Positions 43,146 to 52,789 of a DNA stretch of 64,000 nt are shown here, one piece after another. How positions within the stretch are numbered: the stretch's first letter is position 1; the number at the start of each line of letters is the position of its first letter. A program made the translations under genes and the position numbers. The stretch comes from Gaiellasilicea sp963784895 (GTDB lineage Bacteria; Actinomycetota; Thermoleophilia; Gaiellales; Gaiellaceae), in NCBI GenBank assembly GCA_963784895.1, contig CAWATM010000011.1, forward strand, positions 124,001-188,000. Reading direction: 5' to 3'. The notes under the pieces were generated by a model. That model was not told the origin of the DNA and searched no databases. It saw only the letters and a list, made by a program, of their open reading frames with translations.

Positions 43146-46100
43146 TCGGGTCGCTCGGCCGCTGCCGGCTGCAGCGCCTCCGCCTCCCGGATGTAGCGGG
43201 ACGCACCGACCTCGCGGAAGAACGCGAGCGCCTTCGCCAGCTGCTCGTCGGCCTCCGCGCGCCGCCCGTCGGCCACGAATCGCTCCGCCGCCCGGAGGCG
43301 GGCGTACGCCTCGTAGGGCCGGGTCTGCATGTCTCGGAACCGGTCGGCCGCCTCGGCGTAGTCGCCGCGGACGACGGCTCGCGTTGCGTCGACCCAACCG
43401 GATCGGCGTCGCTGGCCCGCCAGGAGCCGGTCGAGCTCCTCCGCGTAGCCGACCTCCGACACCGCCCAGGCAAAGTGGATGTACGACCAAGCGGGCGGAA
43501 CACGGCGGCGACCGTAGGCCTGGAAATCGAAGTCGGACACGTGCTCGCGCGCTCGCTCGAGCTCGCCCGCGGCGGCGAAGGCGCGCACCGCGAAGGCGAG
43601 CGACTGGAAGATGCGGTCGGGCTGCTGCACCCCTTGTGCAAGCTCGAGCGCGCGCTCCGCGTCCGCGATCGCACCCGCGAGGTCGTCCCGTGCGAGCCGG
43701 ATGCTCCCCCGGTGGCAGTGCGTCGACGCCTGCAGCGTGTGCCCGCCCGTGGCTTCGCACTCGGCGACGAACTCGCCGGCGAGCAGAACGCACTCGTCCC
43801 AGCGTCCGCCGTCGAAGGCGGGCAAGAGCAGCATCCCTCGCCCGAACCGCACCAGATCCACGTCGCCCGCACGCTCGGCGAGCCGGGACGCTTCTTCCAG
43901 CAGCTCGAACGCTCGTGAGAGGTCGCCGACCGAATACAGCTCGACGGCGAGGTTGTTGGCAGCGCGTGCAGCCTCGCGGAGCGCACCGCACGAGAGCGCG
44001 ATCCGCTTGCTCTCCTCCATGTCCGCGACACCGGAGTCGTCGCCGAGCGCGGCGCGGGCGAATCCGATCGTGGTGAGGACCGTCGCCCTGACCTCGTCGA
44101 GGCCGAGGCGTTCGGCGGCGGCGAACGCTTCGCGCCCGATCACGATCGCCTCCTCGAACTCTCCGTCGAGGCCGCGGAAACCGGAGACCGAGGCCAGCAC
44201 GCGTGCTTTTGCCTCCGTGGGCGGACCCCCGTCGAACAGGGCGAGCGCGCTCTCGTAGGCGTCGCGGGCGCGATCCCAGAGGCCGCGGTACCACCAGGCT
44301 CGCGCGAGCAAAGCCTGTGCCTCGGCCGCGCGGTCGCCGTCTCCCGCCCGCTTCAGGGCGTCCCGAGCGTCCGCGAACGCTTCGAACTGCCGCTCATCGG
44401 CGGTCAGGTGCAGCGCGCGGGCCCTGCGGAAGAGCAGCTCCGCCCGCCCACCATCCTCCTCGGGAGAGAGCACGAGCGCCTGTTCGTAGAGACCGGCAGC
44501 GTGCGCGAACGCGTTCAGTGCGAAGGCCCGGTCGCCGGCGTCGCGGAGTGCCACGCGCGCGGGCTCCGCAAGCGCGGCGGTGGGGCGGCCGGCTGCGCGG
44601 GCGAGCTCGAGCGCGCTCACGTAGTGGTGTGCGAGCAGATCCGCGTGATCAGCCGGGCGTCCGAGCGACTCGAGCCACTCGGCCGCCTCCCGGTGCTTCT
44701 CCGCCCGGCCCGCGCGCGGGATCTGGCCGTACGCGACGTCCCGGACGAGTTGGTGCTGGAACGCGTACTCGGCTTCGCCCGTCACCGTCGAGCGGCGCTC
44801 GCGCCGGACGAACTCCTTCCGAGCGAGCGCGTGCAGCCGGTCCTCGGCCGTCGCGGCGTCCACGCCCGAGAGGGCGGAGGCCGCGCCCAGCCAGAACACG
44901 TTCCCGAGCACCGCGACATTCTGGAGCAGCGCTTTCTCGTCTCCGGTCAACGCGTCGATACGGCCGGCGATGAGGCCATGCACCGTCTCCGGCAGCTCGT
45001 CGGCGTGACGTCCGCCGGCCAGCATGCGCACGAACTCCTCTGCGTAGAGCGGGTTGCCGCCGGCTCGGGAGAGGAGCGTCTCCTGCGTCTGCGCCGGAAG
45101 CGCGGGGCTCGGGAGCAGCGACCGGACGAGACGGGCCGTCTCCTCGTCCGAGAGGGCTGCGAGCGAGAGCGTGACGGCGTTCGCCTTGCCACCGCCCCAG
45201 CCAGGGCGGCGCGAGAGCAGCTCGGGACGAGCCGTCACGACGACCAGAATCGGTACGCCCCGAACCCACTCCGCGAGGTAGTCCACGAAGTCGAGCACGC
45301 CGTCGTCCGCGAAGTGCAAGTCCTCGAAGACGAGGACGAGCGGCCGCTGTTCTGCGAGGGCCTCGAGGAAGCGCCGCCAGGCCGCGAACGCCTCGCTCCG
45401 CCGATCCGAGCCGGGCTCGCCGCCGCCGAGGCCCACGAGCGGGCGCAAGTGACGCTCGAGCCACTGTGCGTCGGCGTCGTCCGCAACGAGAGCCCCGATC
45501 GCGTCGCGCAGCTTGGTCGCGGTTCCCGCCTCGTCGTCCGTCTCGAGCACCCCGGCCTGTGCCTTGAGGATCTCGCCGAGCGCCCAGAAGCTGACGCCTT
45601 CGCCATAGGGCAGCGAGCGTCCCTGCCGCCAGGATGTGAGCGTGCCACCTGCCTCGATCGCCTTGAAGAGCTCGTAGACAAGCCGGCTCTTGCCGATCCC
45701 GGGCACGCCGACGAGCGTGACGAGCTGCGGCTCGTGAGCATCTCGCACGCGTCGCAGGGCGGCGATGAGGATCTCGAGCTCCTTCTCCCGGCCGACGAGC
45801 GGCCCTCCGCCGCCGCGCTCCACGTGCACGCGCGCCCGCGCCTGCAGCACGTCCCAGACGAGGACGTCCTCGGCCTTCCCCTTCGGAGCGATCGCGCGTT
45901 GCTCGCCGTATTCGATCGGCCGGTCGGTGGCACGGTGCGTGGTCTCGTCGACGAGGATGCCGTTGACCGGAGCCGCGGACTGGAGCCGCGCAGCCGTGTT
46001 GACGACGTCGCCCGACGCCATGCCCTCACCTGTCTCCGGTCGAGCTCCGAGGGCGACGAGCGCCTCTCCCGTCGTGATCCCAATCCGCACCTGCAGGCCG

Positions 46101-46468
46101 TCGCCCTCCGTCGCCCACTCCCGGATCGCGAGCGCCGCCCTGACGGCCCGCTCGGGATCGTCCTCGTGTGCGACGGGCGCGCCGAAGAGCGCCATCACCG
46201 CATCGCCGATGAACTTCTCCACCGTGCCGCCGAAACGCTCGAGCTCGGCCCGGACCCGCTCGTGGTAGCGGGAGAGCAGCGCGCGGACGTCCTCCGGGTC
46301 GAGGCGCTCCGCCTGGGCCGTCGAGCCGACCAGGTCGCAGAAGAGCACGGTGACGACCTTCCGCTCCTCCCGCGCCGCCGGCGCCGCGCCCGGGAGAGCC
46401 GCACCGCAGGCGCCGCAGAAGCGGAAGTCGTCCGGGCTCTGACGCCCGCAGTGCGCACACGTCACCAC
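43142..46468 (-). CDS. Zinc-ribbon adenylate/guanylate cyclase fused to AAA ATPase and TPR domains
   Basis: About 1108 residues from GTG 46468 (a GTG seven codons upstream is also possible). It begins with a zinc ribbon (CAHCGRQSPDDFRFCGACGA), then a class III nucleotide cyclase domain (VTVLFCDLVGSTAQAERLDP, GDAVMALFGAP), an AAA_16/STAND ATPase with LVGVPGIGKSRLVYELF and LVLVFEDLHFADDG, and a long tetratricopeptide-type helical tail. This architecture is common in actinobacterial signalling proteins; whether the cyclase is active is uncertain. It ends one base before the comA remnant stop and is divergent from the winged-helix gene at 46509. Confidence 0.9.
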   Translation of the reverse strand: MVTCAHCGRQSPDDFRFCGACGAALPGAAPAAREERKVVTVLFCDLVGSTAQAERLDPEDVRALLSRYHERVRAELERFGGTVEKFIGDAVMALFGAPVAHEDDPERAVRAALAIREWATEGDGLQVRIGITTGEALVALGARPETGEGMASGDVVNTAARLQSAAPVNGILVDETTHRATDRPIEYGEQRAIAPKGKAEDVLVWDVLQARARVHVERGGGGPLVGREKELEILIAALRRVRDAHEPQLVTLVGVPGIGKSRLVYELFKAIEAGGTLTSWRQGRSLPYGEGVSFWALGEILKAQAGVLETDDEAGTATKLRDAIGALVADDADAQWLERHLRPLVGLGGGEPGSDRRSEAFAAWRRFLEALAEQRPLVLVFEDLHFADDGVLDFVDYLAEWVRGVPILVVVTARPELLSRRPGWGGGKANAVTLSLAALSDEETARLVRSLLPSPALPAQTQETLLSRAGGNPLYAEEFVRMLAGGRHADELPETVHGLIAGRIDALTGDEKALLQNVAVLGNVFWLGAASALSGVDAATAEDRLHALARKEFVRRERRSTVTGEAEYAFQHQLVRDVAYGQIPRAGRAEKHREAAEWLESLGRPADHADLLAHHYVSALELARAAGRPTAALAEPARVALRDAGDRAFALNAFAHAAGLYEQALVLSPEEDGGRAELLFRRARALHLTADERQFEAFADARDALKRAGDGDRAAEAQALLARAWWYRGLWDRARDAYESALALFDGGPPTEAKARVLASVSGFRGLDGEFEEAIVIGREAFAAAERLGLDEVRATVLTTIGFARAALGDDSGVADMEESKRIALSCGALREAARAANNLAVELYSVGDLSRAFELLEEASRLAERAGDVDLVRFGRGMLLLPAFDGGRWDECVLLAGEFVAECEATGGHTLQASTHCHRGSIRLARDDLAGAIADAERALELAQGVQQPDRIFQSLAFAVRAFAAAGELERAREHVSDFDFQAYGRRRVPPAWSYIHFAWAVSEVGYAEELDRLLAGQRRRSGWVDATRAVVRGDYAEAADRFRDMQTRPYEAYARLRAAERFVADGRRAEADEQLAKALAFFREVGASRYIREAEALQPAAAERPD

Positions 46469-46508
46469 GGGGAAAGCGTACGGCGACACGACCGCCTACG
46501 CTGCTCGG

Positions 46509-47522
46509 GTGCGCTCACCGACGTGGGACGAGGTTCGTGCGCACCGGCTCGCACGGAGCCATCTCGTCGAGCGGGCGCCTGCCGCGCGGCTCGTCGAGGT
46601 CGTGCGCGACGTCTGCGGGATCCACGCGCAGGTGATGGGCTCGGCGGAGCTGCAGCTGGCGGCGCGTGTTGAGGGGATCACGCAGGCGGACGTGCGCGAG
46701 GCGCTGTGGGCTCGGCGCGCGCTTGCGAAGACGTGGACGACCCGCGGCACGCTCCACATTCACCCAGCGGACGAGCTGGCGCTCTGGACGGCCGCTCGAC
46801 GGGCAGTCGAGGAGCCCGGACGAGTCGACCTCATCCCGGCGATCGGCGACGCCCTGCGGGGCCGACCGCCGCTGACGCGGGAGCAGCTCGCGAATGCAGT
46901 CCGAGAGCGCGTTCCGTCGGCGCCGCGCGAAGAGCTCATGTCCGGCTGGGGCTTCCACGTCAGCGACGCCGCCACTGCAGGTCTGCTCTGCTTCGGCCCG
47001 CCGGAGGGGGCGAAAGTGACGTTCGTCCACGTCGAGGACTGGCTCGGGCCGCAGCGCGCGTGGGAGCCGGAGGAGGCGCTGCGGCAGGTCGTGCGCCGCT
47101 ACGCCACGGCCTACGCACCCGCCGGGCTGAAGCAGCTGCGCGAGTGGCTGGCGGCGAAGGTCGACGTGGATGTGCCCGCGGCAACGCTCGCGTCCGGCGG
47201 CGGCTCGGTGCGCCTGCTCTCCGAGTACGACCCATACGTGATGGGCTTCCGCGAGCGCGACGAGCTCGTCCCGCCGGCTGTCCGCGCGCAGGTTGCGACG
47301 CACGGGAAGGGCCGCTACGAAGGCCCGGCGGGGACGCCCTTCCTCATGGTCGACGGGCTCGCCGCCGGTATCTGGAGGCGCAAGAAGGCAGCGAAGCGGA
47401 TCGAGCTGACGGTCGAGCCGGCGCGGAAACTCACGCGGGCCGAGCTGACCGCGGTCGCCGACGAGACCGAGCGGATCGGCGCCTTCCTGGGCCTGGAGCC
47501 GCTGCTCACGATCGACCGCTGA
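46509..47522 (+). CDS. Winged-helix DNA-binding domain protein (HTH_42/DUF1062-like)
   Basis: 337 residues from GTG 46509. Blocks such as HLVERAPAARLVEVVRDVCG, IHAQVMGSAELQLAARVEGI, ALAKTWTTRGTLHIHPADEL and GPPEGAKVTFVHVEDWLG match HTH_42 proteins, including AlkX-type DNA glycosylases that process interstrand crosslinks. The QxQ catalytic motif of those glycosylases is represented here by HAQVMGSAELQ, so glycosylase activity is possible. A decayed relative lies at 18944-19095. Confidence 0.75.
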   Translation: MRSPTWDEVRAHRLARSHLVERAPAARLVEVVRDVCGIHAQVMGSAELQLAARVEGITQADVREALWARRALAKTWTTRGTLHIHPADELALWTAARRAVEEPGRVDLIPAIGDALRGRPPLTREQLANAVRERVPSAPREELMSGWGFHVSDAATAGLLCFGPPEGAKVTFVHVEDWLGPQRAWEPEEALRQVVRRYATAYAPAGLKQLREWLAAKVDVDVPAATLASGGGSVRLLSEYDPYVMGFRERDELVPPAVRAQVATHGKGRYEGPAGTPFLMVDGLAAGIWRRKKAAKRIELTVEPARKLTRAELTAVADETERIGAFLGLEPLLTIDR

Positions 47523-48462
47523 AGCGTGCCGTCGCCTCGAGTGCGAGCTCGCGCATCGTGTCGCTGCCTGTGTGGCCGGAGTCCTCGACGACGACCAGCT
47601 CGGAGCCCGGCCAGGCTTGGGCCAGCTCCCAGGCGGTGCCGACCGGCGAGCCGAGGTCATGGCGGCCGTGGAGGAGCACGCCGGGGATGCCGGCCAGCCG
47701 GTCCGCGTTCGCCAGGATCTCGCCCTCCTCGAGCCAGGCGCCGTGGGAGAAGTAATGCGAGCAGATGCGGACGAACGCGGTCGCGGCGTCCGGCGGCCGG
47801 GCGCTGTAGCTGCCCGGGGAGCCGCTCGACTCGAGCGAGATGACAGCGTCCTCCCAGGTCAGCCATTCCCGCGTGGCTCGCGCCCGCAGGTCAGGATCGG
47901 GGCTCTCCACGAGCCGCGCGTACGCGGCGACGAGGTCGCCGTCGCGTTCCTCCTCTGCACAGCGCCGGAACCGGTCCCACTCCACGGGGAAGAAGCGAGC
48001 GACGCCCCGGTAGAGCCAGTCGATCTCGGAGCGGCGCGTCGTCGTGACGCCGAAGATGACGATCTCCGAGACGCGCTCCGGATACCGCTCCGCGTAGGCA
48101 AGAATCAACGTCGAGCCCCACGAGCCGCCGCAGAGAAGCCACTTGTCGATGCCGAGCTGCTCTCGTAGCCGCTCCATGTCGGCGATCAGGTGGTGGGTCG
48201 TGTTCAGGGACATGTCCACGGCGGGATCGCTGGCGTGTGGGAGGCTGCGGCCGCAGCCGCGCTGGTCGAACAGGACGACGCGGTAGCGCTCGGGGTCGAA
48301 GTAGCGGCGGCTGCCGGTGCTGCAGCCGGAGCCGGGCCCGCCGTGCACGACGAGAGCGGGCTTGCCGGCGGGGTTTCCGCACGTCTCCCAGTAGACGAGG
48401 TTGCCGTCGCGGACGTCGAGCAGTCCGTGCTCGTACGGTTCGATCGTCGGAAACGGCGGCAC
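47506..48462 (-). CDS. Proline iminopeptidase (alpha/beta hydrolase)
   Basis: 318 residues from GTG 48462, overlapping the winged-helix gene tail-to-tail by 17 bases. It has the family blocks LVVHGGPGSGCSTGSRRYFD (HGGPG oxyanion motif), VVLFDQRGCGRSLPHA, the nucleophile GGSWGSTLILAYAERYP and the catalytic histidine at VVEDSGHTGSDT. It releases N-terminal proline from peptides in the cytoplasm. Upstream open frame was rejected because the protein starts at PPFPTIEPYEHG. Confidence 0.9.
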   Translation of the reverse strand: MPPFPTIEPYEHGLLDVRDGNLVYWETCGNPAGKPALVVHGGPGSGCSTGSRRYFDPERYRVVLFDQRGCGRSLPHASDPAVDMSLNTTHHLIADMERLREQLGIDKWLLCGGSWGSTLILAYAERYPERVSEIVIFGVTTTRRSEIDWLYRGVARFFPVEWDRFRRCAEEERDGDLVAAYARLVESPDPDLRARATREWLTWEDAVISLESSGSPGSYSARPPDAATAFVRICSHYFSHGAWLEEGEILANADRLAGIPGVLLHGRHDLGSPVGTAWELAQAWPGSELVVVEDSGHTGSDTMRELALEATARFSGRS

Positions 48463-48499
48463 GTGTCCATCCTCGCCCGATCCGGCCGCCGCTGACAAG

Positions 48500-48817
48500 A
48501 TGCACGGCGTGTACGTCACCGTCACGAGCGCCGACATCACCGGCGAGCCGATCGAGAACGCGGCAGTGGTCGCGGAGGAGCTGGAGCGCTGGCTCCGCGA
48601 CACGGACGGGTTCGAGGGCTTCGTCATGCTCGCCCGCGAGGGGCGTGCCCTCGGGCTCGCCTTCTGGGAGAGCAAGGAGGTCGCCGAGCGCCACAACGTC
48701 GCGCGAACGGAGTTCCGCGAGCGGATGCTCTCGATCGCCGGAGTCCGGATCGAGGACGTGGTCGACTACGAGCTCGTCTTCGCGCGCCTCGGGCCGAAGC
48801 TCGCCGGCGGATCGTGA
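48500..48817 (+). CDS. Small dimeric alpha/beta-barrel-like protein (ABM-type), function unknown
   Basis: 105 residues from ATG 48500, read in frame as HGVYVTVTSADITGEPIENA, ERWLRDTDGFEGFVMLAREG, LGLAFWESKEVAERHNVART and VEDVVDYELVFARL-like end. The alternation and the LAFWESKEVAERHN segment recall antibiotic-biosynthesis monooxygenase or stress-response barrel folds. No active-site residue can be assigned. Confidence 0.6.
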   Translation: MHGVYVTVTSADITGEPIENAAVVAEELERWLRDTDGFEGFVMLAREGRALGLAFWESKEVAERHNVARTEFRERMLSIAGVRIEDVVDYELVFARLGPKLAGGS

Positions 48818-48899
48818 CCCGGGTCGTCGGCCCAGGCGGCGGCTTCTCGCTTGTCGAGCACCCGATGTCGGCGCGCGCCCCTCGCGGCCCGAGATTGGC

Positions 48900-49913
48900 T
48901 CAGCCGCTGTCGGCGAGTCGCTCGTTGAGCAGGCGCGCGAGCGGCCAGGCGCCGCCCGTCGTGTTCGAGAGCACCGTGTACGTGAGACGCGAGGTGGGGT
49001 CGTGGACGCTGTAGAAGGAGACGCCGGCGTCGCCGCCGACGAGCAGCACCGCGTTGGTCGTCGCATGCAGCCAGAAGCCAAGCCCGTAGCGCATCGACTC
49101 GTCCGGCACGTCGCTGCGCGGCCGCACCATCGCCTCCACCCACTCCGGCGAGACGATCCGGCCCGCGAAGACCGCGTTCCAGAGCCGGCCGACGTCCGCC
49201 GCCGTCGTATAGATGCCGCCGTCGCCGGTCCCGCGCACGGGTAGGTGGAAGACGTTGCTGCGCGAAATTCCGTCGATGTCGAGGTAGCCGATCGCGGTGC
49301 GCCCGGGCAGCTCGTCCGAGCGGAGGAACGCCGTGTCGTGCATCTCCGCGCGCTCGCACACGCGCTCGCGCACGAGCTCATGGAACGGCGTCCCGCTCGC
49401 CCGCTCGACGATCAGCGCCAGGACGACGTAGCCGCCGTTGCAGTAGCCGAAGCGCTCGTCCGGTGCGAACTTGGTCGGATGCCCGTCGAGCACGGGAAGG
49501 TAGTCCTCCGTCGCCGCGAGCTCGTGCACCGGAACGGGCAGCACGTAGTCGTTCAGGTCGTACCCGACCTCCTCGTCGAGGAAGTCCCCGATCCCGGAGC
49601 GGTGTCCGAGGAGGTGCTCGACGGTTACCCGTTCGTCGATCAGCGGCAGGTCGCCGCCGAGCACCGAGCGCGCGGTCGTCGTCAGTTCGAGCCGGCCCTC
49701 CTCGATCAGGCTGACGACGGCGAGCGCGGTCAGGCTCTTCGTTCCGCTGGCCGTGCCGAAGCGGGTGTCGAGCTCGTTGGGGATCTCATAGCCGCGGTGC
49801 GCGAGGCCGTACGCCTTCGCCAGTTCGACCTCGCCGTCTCGATCGACGCGGGCGACGCCGGAGAACGCGGTCTCGGCCGCAAGCGCGTCGAGGTCGGTTT
49901 CCAGAGCGGACAC
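48900..49913 (-). CDS. Serine hydrolase, beta-lactamase class C/penicillin-binding-like
   Basis: 337 residues from GTG 49913. The serine-lysine motif is present in FGTASGTKSLTALAVVSLIE (S-x-x-K), a Y-x-N triad in RFGYCNGGYVVLALIVERAS, and the third element near GGDAGVSFYSV. It has no obvious signal peptide, so it may be cytoplasmic. Such proteins include esterases and D-amino-acid peptidases; lactam hydrolysis is unproven. Confidence 0.85.
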   Translation of the reverse strand: MSALETDLDALAAETAFSGVARVDRDGEVELAKAYGLAHRGYEIPNELDTRFGTASGTKSLTALAVVSLIEEGRLELTTTARSVLGGDLPLIDERVTVEHLLGHRSGIGDFLDEEVGYDLNDYVLPVPVHELAATEDYLPVLDGHPTKFAPDERFGYCNGGYVVLALIVERASGTPFHELVRERVCERAEMHDTAFLRSDELPGRTAIGYLDIDGISRSNVFHLPVRGTGDGGIYTTAADVGRLWNAVFAGRIVSPEWVEAMVRPRSDVPDESMRYGLGFWLHATTNAVLLVGGDAGVSFYSVHDPTSRLTYTVLSNTTGGAWPLARLLNERLADSG

Positions 49914-49944
49914 CAGCGAGACGCTACCGGCGTAGGGTGTCCCG

Positions 49945-50706
49945 GTGACGTTCGCGGTCGCCGCCGACTCCTACGACCGGTTCATGGGCCGCTACTCGGT
50001 GCTGCTCGCGCCGCAGCTCGCGGCGCTCGCCGGGGTCACCGCCGGCCAGCGGGTTCTCGACGTCGGCTGCGGGCCGGGCGCGCTGACAACCGAGCTCGTC
50101 AGGCTGGTCGGCGCCGGGAGCGTGTCCGCGGTCGATCCGTCGGAGTCGTTCGTCGCCGCCGCCCGCGAGCGGCACCCCGGCGTCGCAGTCGAGCGGGCTG
50201 CGGCCGAGGAGCTGCCGTTTGCCGACGACTCGTTCGACGCTGCGCTGGCGCAGCTCGTCGTCCACTTCATGGCCGATCCGGTCGCGGGCCTCATGGAGAT
50301 GGCGCGGGTGACGCGCAGCGGTGGCGTCGTCGTCGCCTGCGTGTGGGACCTCGCTGGCGGCCGGGCGCCGCTGAGCCCGTTCTGGGACGCGGCGCGGCAG
50401 CTCGACGCCGACGTCATGGACGAAGCTACGCTCGCCGGCGCGCGGGCCGGCCACCTGACCGAGCTGTTCGTGGCGGCGGGGTTGCGAGACGTCGAGGAGA
50501 CGTCCCACTCGGTGCGTGTCGAGCATCAGACCTTCGAGGACTGGTGGGAACCGTTCACGCTCGGCGTCGGGCCTGCAGGCGCGTACGCCGCCGCGCTCGA
50601 CCCGGAGAGGCAGGCCGAGCTGCGGGAGCGCTGCCGCGAGTTGTTCCCCGAGCCGCCGTTCGTTCTGACCGCGAGCGCTTGGGCGGCACGCGGCCTCGTC
50701 CCGTGA
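49945..50706 (+). CDS. SAM-dependent methyltransferase (class I)
   Basis: 253 residues from GTG 49945. Motif I is plain (VTAGQRVLDVGCGPGALTTE), followed by SVSAVDPSESFVAAARERHP, AEELPFADDSFDAALAQLVV and ARVTRSGGVVVACVWD. This is the ubiquinone/menaquinone-methyltransferase-like group acting on small molecules; no substrate clue is visible. The stop overlaps the chloride-channel gene start. Confidence 0.88.
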   Translation: MTFAVAADSYDRFMGRYSVLLAPQLAALAGVTAGQRVLDVGCGPGALTTELVRLVGAGSVSAVDPSESFVAAARERHPGVAVERAAAEELPFADDSFDAALAQLVVHFMADPVAGLMEMARVTRSGGVVVACVWDLAGGRAPLSPFWDAARQLDADVMDEATLAGARAGHLTELFVAAGLRDVEETSHSVRVEHQTFEDWWEPFTLGVGPAGAYAAALDPERQAELRERCRELFPEPPFVLTASAWAARGLVP

Positions 50707-51986
50707 GCTCGGCTGCACCCGCTGGCCTCTCCGGGCTGCGCGCGCTTCGCCTGATCGCGCTCGGCGTCGTCGTCGGGATCCCGGCCGCACTCGTCGCTGC
50801 AGCTTTCGTCGCGTTGACGCACGAGCTCGAGCATTGGCTCTGGCAGGACCTGCCCGAGCGCATGGATGCGTCGAGCCCACCCTGGTATCTGATCCTTGGG
50901 CTCCCGCTCGTGGGCGCGAGCATCGTTCTCGCGGCGCGCACGCTCCTGCCGGGCGACGGCGGTCACGAGCCGCTCGGCGGCATCAGCGTCGAGCCGACTC
51001 CGCTGGCGCATGCGCCGGGTGTCGCTCTCGCGGCTCTCGGCTCGCTCCCGTTCGGTGCCGTCCTCGGGCCCGAAGCGCCGCTGATCGCGCTCGGGTCGGT
51101 CGTGGGGGTGGCGGCAGGGCGTTTGGGGGTCTTCGGCTCGGTGGATCAGCGCGTGCTCTCGACGGCCGGATCGTTCTCGGCGATCTCCGCCCTGTTCGGC
51201 GGGCCGCTTCTCGCCGGAATGCTGCTCCTCGAGGCGGGCGTTGGGCTCGGCGCCTCGCTGATCCCGATTCTGATCCCGGGGCTCGTCGCGGCGTCGATCG
51301 GCTACCTCGTCTTCGTCGGGCTCGGCGATTGGGGCGGGCTGGAGTCGACTGCGCTGTCCGTCCCCGGACTGCCCGCCTACGACGGCGTCCGGATTCGCGA
51401 CCTCGTGCTCGCAGTCGGTCTGGGAATCGCGATGGCGCTCGTCGTCCAGGTCGTCCGCCACGTCGCGACGTACCTCGCCGGCCCCGGTCGGCTGCGCGCG
51501 GGCGTGCCGATGCTGCTCCTGGGCGGAGCGCTCATGGTCGGCTGCCTGGCGCTGCTCGCCGACGGCCTCGGCGCGAACGCGGAGGACGTGCTCTTCTCCG
51601 GTCAGCAGTCGATCCCGAACCTGGTCTCGGAGGACTCGGCCGAGATCGTGCTGGTGCTGCTCGCTGCGAAGGGGCTCGCGTTCGCGATCTGCCTCGGCTG
51701 CGGGTTCCGGGGCGGCTCGGTGTTCCCGGCGATCTTCCTCGGTATCGCCCTCGCGACGCTGGCGGTGATCGCGTTCGACGTCTCGCCGACGCTGGCGGTC
51801 GCAGCCGGGACGGCGGCCGGCATGGCGGCGATGACGCGGCTCGTGTTCGCCGCGGTCCTCTTCGCTGGGCTGCTCGTGGGTACGGTGGGCCACGATGCCA
51901 TCCCCGCAGCCGCGCTGGCCGCGGTCGGTGCCTGGCTGACAGTGGCCGCGATCGACGAGCGGTTTCCCGTGCGGCGTCTGCCCTAG
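50703..51986 (+). CDS. ClC-type chloride channel/antiporter
   Basis: GTG 50703 overlaps the methyltransferase stop; 427 residues with about ten membrane helices. Selectivity-filter-type segments include PFGAVLGPEAPLIALGSVVG (the family G-x-E-x-P motif), STAGSFSAISALFGGPLLAG and CGFRGGSVFPAIFLGIALAT. The glutamate in GPEAP is the gating residue of ClC antiporters. There are no C-terminal CBS domains. Confidence 0.88.
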   Translation: MSSAAPAGLSGLRALRLIALGVVVGIPAALVAAAFVALTHELEHWLWQDLPERMDASSPPWYLILGLPLVGASIVLAARTLLPGDGGHEPLGGISVEPTPLAHAPGVALAALGSLPFGAVLGPEAPLIALGSVVGVAAGRLGVFGSVDQRVLSTAGSFSAISALFGGPLLAGMLLLEAGVGLGASLIPILIPGLVAASIGYLVFVGLGDWGGLESTALSVPGLPAYDGVRIRDLVLAVGLGIAMALVVQVVRHVATYLAGPGRLRAGVPMLLLGGALMVGCLALLADGLGANAEDVLFSGQQSIPNLVSEDSAEIVLVLLAAKGLAFAICLGCGFRGGSVFPAIFLGIALATLAVIAFDVSPTLAVAAGTAAGMAAMTRLVFAAVLFAGLLVGTVGHDAIPAAALAAVGAWLTVAAIDERFPVRRLP

Positions 51987-52010
51987 CCTGGCCGGTCTAG
52001 GCTGACGCTT

Positions 52011-52355
52011 GTGGTCACGATCGACGACGTCCGCTCGATCGCGCTGACGCTGCCGCGGTCGTACGAGGCGTTCGTGCGCGGCCGGGTCAAGTTCCGCGTC
52101 GGCCGGATCGTCTATCTCGCGTTCTCGCGCGACGAGACGCTGCTCGGCTTCGCCTTCCCGAAGGAGTGGCGTGACGCGCTCGTCGAGTCCGAGCCGCACA
52201 AGTTCATGCTGCCGCGCGCGTCCGACCTTCGTTACAACTGGGCGGTCGCCCGGCTGGCCGAGCTCGACGAGGCGGAGCTGCGGGAGCTCGTGATCGACGC
52301 CTGGTCGCTCGTGGTACCGAAGAGCGTCGCGGCCGCGTACGCCGAGCCCGAGTAG
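52011..52355 (+). CDS. MmcQ/YjbR family DNA-binding-like protein
   Basis: 114 residues from GTG 52011. It reads VTIDDVRSIALTLPRSYEAF, VKFRVGRIVYLAFSRDETLL and WAVARLAELDEAELRELVID, the MmcQ/YjbR (CyaY-like fold) pattern with a C-terminal AW-x-LV helix. The family is small, widespread and of unclear role, often described as DNA-binding. Intact and single. Confidence 0.85.
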   Translation: MVTIDDVRSIALTLPRSYEAFVRGRVKFRVGRIVYLAFSRDETLLGFAFPKEWRDALVESEPHKFMLPRASDLRYNWAVARLAELDEAELRELVIDAWSLVVPKSVAAAYAEPE

Positions 52356-52374
52356 GGCGGCTCTTGACGAGCGG

Positions 52375-52779
52375 CTAACCCTTGACCTGGCGGCCGGGGC
52401 GGTGCGCATACGCGTGCGGCCGAGCTGCAAGCAGCGTCAGGAGCGCGAGTGCGACGAAGTTGCGGAACGTCGGCTCGGGCCAGTGCACTTCGGCGGTGCC
52501 CTGGAACCAGTCGGGATCGACGAGGAAGACGATCGCGACGATGACCATCTTGCCGAACCAGGCGAGGACGAGGAAGAGCGTCGCGAGCACGATGCCCCAG
52601 AAGCCCAGTTCCGGCAGACCCACCGCGGCTGCGAAGTCGAGCACGTTCCAGGCGAGCCAGAACAGCAGCGGCCCGAACAGGATCACGACCGCGAGCACCG
52701 CGAGGGCAACGGCCAGCCCGCCCGCGACGAGAAGACCGATCCCGAGGGCGTGCAGGACGACGCGGAGGGTCTGACTCAC
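52375..52779 (-). CDS. Hypothetical membrane protein
   Basis: 134 residues from GTG 52779. Four hydrophobic stretches are visible (VVLHALGIGLLVAGGLAVAL, LAVVILFGPLLFWLAWNVLD, FWGIVLATLFLVLAWFGKMV and FRNFVALALLTLLAA), so it is an integral membrane protein. I do not recognise a family. It is downstream of the cupin gene on the same strand with about ten bases between. Confidence 0.65.
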   Translation of the reverse strand: MSQTLRVVLHALGIGLLVAGGLAVALAVLAVVILFGPLLFWLAWNVLDFAAAVGLPELGFWGIVLATLFLVLAWFGKMVIVAIVFLVDPDWFQGTAEVHWPEPTFRNFVALALLTLLAARPHAYAHRPGRQVKG

Positions 52780-52789
52780 CGGCCGCGTC

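Noticed and set aside
48814..49014. A 66-codon open frame after the small ABM-like gene
   Set aside because: Most of it overlaps the start-distal end of the beta-lactamase-like gene on the other strand and it has no recognisable features.
48900..49913. Beta-lactam resistance gene
   Set aside because: S-x-x-K and Y-x-N motifs are shared by esterases and peptidases; no signal peptide and no resistance context.
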